DNA of 34,438 nucleotides. Origin: JASMHC01 sp964453855. GTDB lineage: Bacteria; Pseudomonadota; Alphaproteobacteria; Rhodobacterales; Rhodobacteraceae. The stretch is from assembly GCA_964453855.1 (NCBI GenBank), contig CAYVRN010000028.1, forward strand, positions 1 to 34,438. Reading direction: 5' to 3'. The stretch's first letter is position 1. Each line of letters opens with the position of its first letter. The notes under the pieces were generated by a model. The model searched no databases. It saw only the letters and a list, made by a program, of their open reading frames with translations, and had not been told where the DNA came from. The translations under genes and the position numbers were made by a program. Of the stretch, positions 32,030 through 34,438 are shown one piece after another.

Positions 32030-34438
32030 TCAGACTTCTTGTAACGCCCGTACTTCGATCTCGCCTTCTTTCCGCGCCTTGATCGCAAGCGCTGCGGCAT
32101 GAGAACCCGCGGCGGTGGTGTAATACGGGATTTTGTCATACAGCGCGACGCTGCGGATTTCGCGGCTGTCTTCAATCGCCTGCTGACCCTCGGTGGTGTT
32201 CATGAGCAACGCGATTTCGCCGTTTTTCAGCATGTCCACGATGTTCGGGCGCCCTTCATAGACTTTGTTGACGGTGTCACAGGCAATGCCTTGATCCTGC
32301 AGCCACTTGGCCGTGCCATGGGTGGCGACAATGGTAAAACCTTCTTCAATCAATGTCTGTGCCGCTTCGATCATCAACGAGCCTTTGTCGCTGTCCTTGA
32401 TCGATACAAACACCTTGCCTTCGGTCGGCAGGTCAGTGCCTGCGCCAAGCTGCGCTTTCAGGAAAGCGCGGGCAAAGCTTTTGTCCGAACCCATAACCTC
32501 GCCGGTCGAGCGCATTTCGGGGCCAAGAATCGTGTCGACACCGGGGAAGCGGGCAAACGGTAGAACGGCCTCTTTCACAGCAAAGGTGTCGATCATCGGG
32601 TCAACGAGATCAAATCCGGTCAGCTTCTCGCCTGCCATCACACGAGCAGCGATGCTGGCGATCGGGCTGTTCACGGCTTTGGCCACGAAAGGCACAGTCC
32701 GCGAGGCGCGCGGGTTCACTTCAATCAGGAAGATCACGCCGTTTTGCACGGCAAACTGTACGTTCATCAGGCCGACAACCTGCAGCTCCAGCGCAAGGGC
32801 GGCAGTCTGGCGTTTGATCTCATCGATGATGTCTTGAGACAACGAATATGGCGGAAGCGAGCAAGCACTGTCACCCGAGTGCACGCCAGCCTCTTCGATG
32901 TGCTGCATGATACCTGCAATGTGGACGTTTTCTCCGTCGCACAGCGCGTCAACGTCCAGCTCGGTCGCGCCAGCAAGATAGCTGTCCAATAGGACGGGGC
33001 TGTCGCCTGACACCACAACCGCTTCGTTGATGTAGCGTTCCAGATGCGCGTCGTCGCGGACGATCTCCATCGCGCGCCCACCCAAAACATACGAGGGGCG
33101 GATCACCAGCGGATAGCCAACTTTCTGCGCGATCATCATCGCCTCGGCACCCGAATGCGCGATGCCGTTGTTCGGCTGCTTCAGGCCCAGCTTGTTCACC
33201 ATCGCCTGGAAACGCTCGCGGTCTTCGGCAAGATCGATTGCGTCGGGCGTGGTTCCTAGAATCGGAATCCCCGCCTCTTCCAGTGCGTTTGCCAGTTTCA
33301 GCGGGGTCTGGCCGCCAAATTGAACGATGACGCCGTGGAGTGTTCCGTTTTCCCGCTCGACACGCAGGATTTCCATCACATGCTCGTAGGTCAGCGGTTC
33401 GAAATACAGGCGGTCCGATGTGTCATAGTCGGTCGACACGGTTTCGGGGTTACAGTTGATCATGATCGTTTCGTAACCCGCGTCCGTCAGCGCGAAACAA
33501 GCATGACAGCAGCAGTAATCGAACTCGATCCCTTGGCCGATCCGGTTTGGTCCTCCACCAAGGATGACCACCTTTTTCTTGTCGGAAGGGCGCGCCTCGC
33601 ACTCGACATCGCCCATCACGGGGGTTTCGTAGGTCGAGTACATATAAGGCGTTTGCGCTTCAAACTCGGCCGCACAAGTGTCGATGCGTTTGAACACTGC
33701 GGTCACGCCAAGATTGTGACGGGCGCGGCGCACCTGACCTTCGTCACGGCCGGTCAGCTTGGCCAGACGGGCATCGGTAAAGCCCAACATTTTCAGAGCG
33801 CGCAGCCCTTCTTCGGTGACGGGCAGGCCGTTGGCTTTCACCTCGGCTTCCGCGTCTATAATTTCGCGGATGCGTGCCAGGAACCACGGGTCGAACTTGG
33901 TAACCGCATGAATTTCATCATTGCTCAGACCGTGGCGCATGGCTTGCGCGATGGTCCGCATACGGTCCGGCGTTTGCTTGCTGATCGCTTTGACGACTGC
34001 CGCTTTATCGGGTGCTCCTTCGATCTCGACCTCGTCAAAGCCGGTCAAACCGCTTTCCATCGAAGCCAGTGCCTTTTGCATCGACTCGTGAATCGTGCGG
34101 CCAATGGCCATCGCCTCGCCCACCGATTTCATTGCGGTGGTCAGGTATGGTTCGGAACCCGGGAATTTTTCAAACGCGAATTTCGGGATTTTGGTGACGA
34201 CATAGTCGATGGTCGGCTCGAACGACGCCGGAGTGACTTTGGTGATGTCGTTGTCCAGCTCGTCCAGCGTATAACCCACCGCCAGTTTCGCGGCGATTTT
34301 GGCAATCGGGAAACCCGTCGCCTTGGACGCCAAAGCCGACGAGCGCGACACGCGCGGGTTCATTTCAATCACAACCATGCGGCCATCCGCCGGATTCACG
34401 GCCCACTGTACGTTGGATCCGCCGGTTTCCACGCCGAT
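32030..34438 (-). CDS. carB: Carbamoyl-phosphate synthase large subunit, partial (5' end beyond window)
   Basis: It makes carbamoyl phosphate from glutamine-derived ammonia, bicarbonate and two ATP, feeding pyrimidine and arginine synthesis. About 803 codons are in view of the usual 1,070-1,120; the frame is open to the right edge (IGVETGGSNVQWAVNP), so the true start is outside. Visible in order are the end of the first ATP-grasp domain (VIEMNPRVSRSSALASKATGFPIA), the allosteric/oligomerisation domain, the second ATP-grasp domain (KKVVILGGGPNRIGQGIEFDYC, VLGGRAMEIV, LIEVNPRASRTVPFVAKA) and the C-terminal MGS-like regulatory domain (from about VFVSIKDSDKG). It lies upstream of tdk on the same strand. 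Confidence 0.96.
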   Translation of the reverse strand: MGVETGGSNVQWAVNPADGRMVVIEMNPRVSRSSALASKATGFPIAKIAAKLAVGYTLDELDNDITKVTPASFEPTIDYVVTKIPKFAFEKFPGSEPYLTTAMKSVGEAMAIGRTIHESMQKALASMESGLTGFDEVEIEGAPDKAAVVKAISKQTPDRMRTIAQAMRHGLSNDEIHAVTKFDPWFLARIREIIDAEAEVKANGLPVTEEGLRALKMLGFTDARLAKLTGRDEGQVRRARHNLGVTAVFKRIDTCAAEFEAQTPYMYSTYETPVMGDVECEARPSDKKKVVILGGGPNRIGQGIEFDYCCCHACFALTDAGYETIMINCNPETVSTDYDTSDRLYFEPLTYEHVMEILRVERENGTLHGVIVQFGGQTPLKLANALEEAGIPILGTTPDAIDLAEDRERFQAMVNKLGLKQPNNGIAHSGAEAMMIAQKVGYPLVIRPSYVLGGRAMEIVRDDAHLERYINEAVVVSGDSPVLLDSYLAGATELDVDALCDGENVHIAGIMQHIEEAGVHSGDSACSLPPYSLSQDIIDEIKRQTAALALELQVVGLMNVQFAVQNGVIFLIEVNPRASRTVPFVAKAVNSPIASIAARVMAGEKLTGFDLVDPMIDTFAVKEAVLPFARFPGVDTILGPEMRSTGEVMGSDKSFARAFLKAQLGAGTDLPTEGKVFVSIKDSDKGSLMIEAAQTLIEEGFTIVATHGTAKWLQDQGIACDTVNKVYEGRPNIVDMLKNGEIALLMNTTEGQQAIEDSREIRSVALYDKIPYYTTAAGSHAAALAIKARKEGEIEVRALQEV

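Noticed and set aside
31371..32102. Long open frame on the plus strand opposite tdk
   Set aside because: The minus strand encodes a clear thymidine kinase with all catalytic motifs; the opposite frame has no ribosome site or family likeness.

Overview
The window looks like chromosomal DNA from a marine alphaproteobacterium of the Rhodobacteraceae (Roseobacter group). This rests on the protein families seen: a polyol cluster in Rhodobacter smo style, a potFGHI polyamine cluster ending in a PuuB-like flavoenzyme, and RsmD, ProC, Tdk and CarB of alphaproteobacterial type. Genes are tightly packed, with many ATGA, GTGA or TTGA stop/start overlaps. I see no tRNA, rRNA, CRISPR array, phage gene, transposase or insertion sequence.

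Layout. 1-2365 (+): the end of a type I secretion ABC gene whose 5' part looks damaged, then its membrane-fusion partner. 2429-5197 (+): a RidA-family protein, a glycerophosphodiester phosphodiesterase, a FemAB/GNAT-like protein and a pterin dehydratase homologue. 5263-7644 (+): a soluble PAS-PAS hybrid histidine kinase, overlapping tail to tail with the next block. 7625-12958 (-): a polyamine ABC transporter potF-potG-potH-potI followed by a PuuB-like FAD oxidoreductase. 13125-15254 (+): a GntR/FCD regulator and a putrescine/omega-amino acid:pyruvate aminotransferase. 15261-17597: a Prx5-type peroxiredoxin (-) divergent from a ferredoxin-reductase-like flavoprotein and rsmD (+).

17684-28348 (-): a complete polyol module, read as lacI-type regulator, smoE, smoF, smoG, smoK, smoS, mtlK, a P-loop sugar-kinase candidate, xylB and transaldolase. 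The likely flow is import of sorbitol, mannitol or arabitol; oxidation to fructose or xylulose by SmoS and MtlK; phosphorylation by the P-loop kinase and XylB; then entry into the pentose phosphate pathway with transaldolase. 28691-31323 (+): a YbjN-domain protein, then the overlapping proC, csaA-like and hydroxyacid dehydrogenase genes. 31368-34438 (-): tdk, and carB running off the right edge.

The best regulatory signals are two pairs of shared palindromes. ATTTGATCAAAT in front of potF is matched by ATTTGATCA inside the promoter of the aminotransferase, consistent with one GntR regulator controlling polyamine uptake and breakdown. TTTwCGCGCGwAAA-like sites lie about 70 bp upstream of both smoE and the lacI-type gene, consistent with autoregulated control of polyol uptake. 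There is also a textbook terminator between potF and potG. I found no clearly new biological system. The points most worth follow-up are the interrupted secretion gene, the unassigned kinase in the polyol operon, the RidA-GDPD-FemAB trio, and the pterin dehydratase homologue with an altered active-site position.
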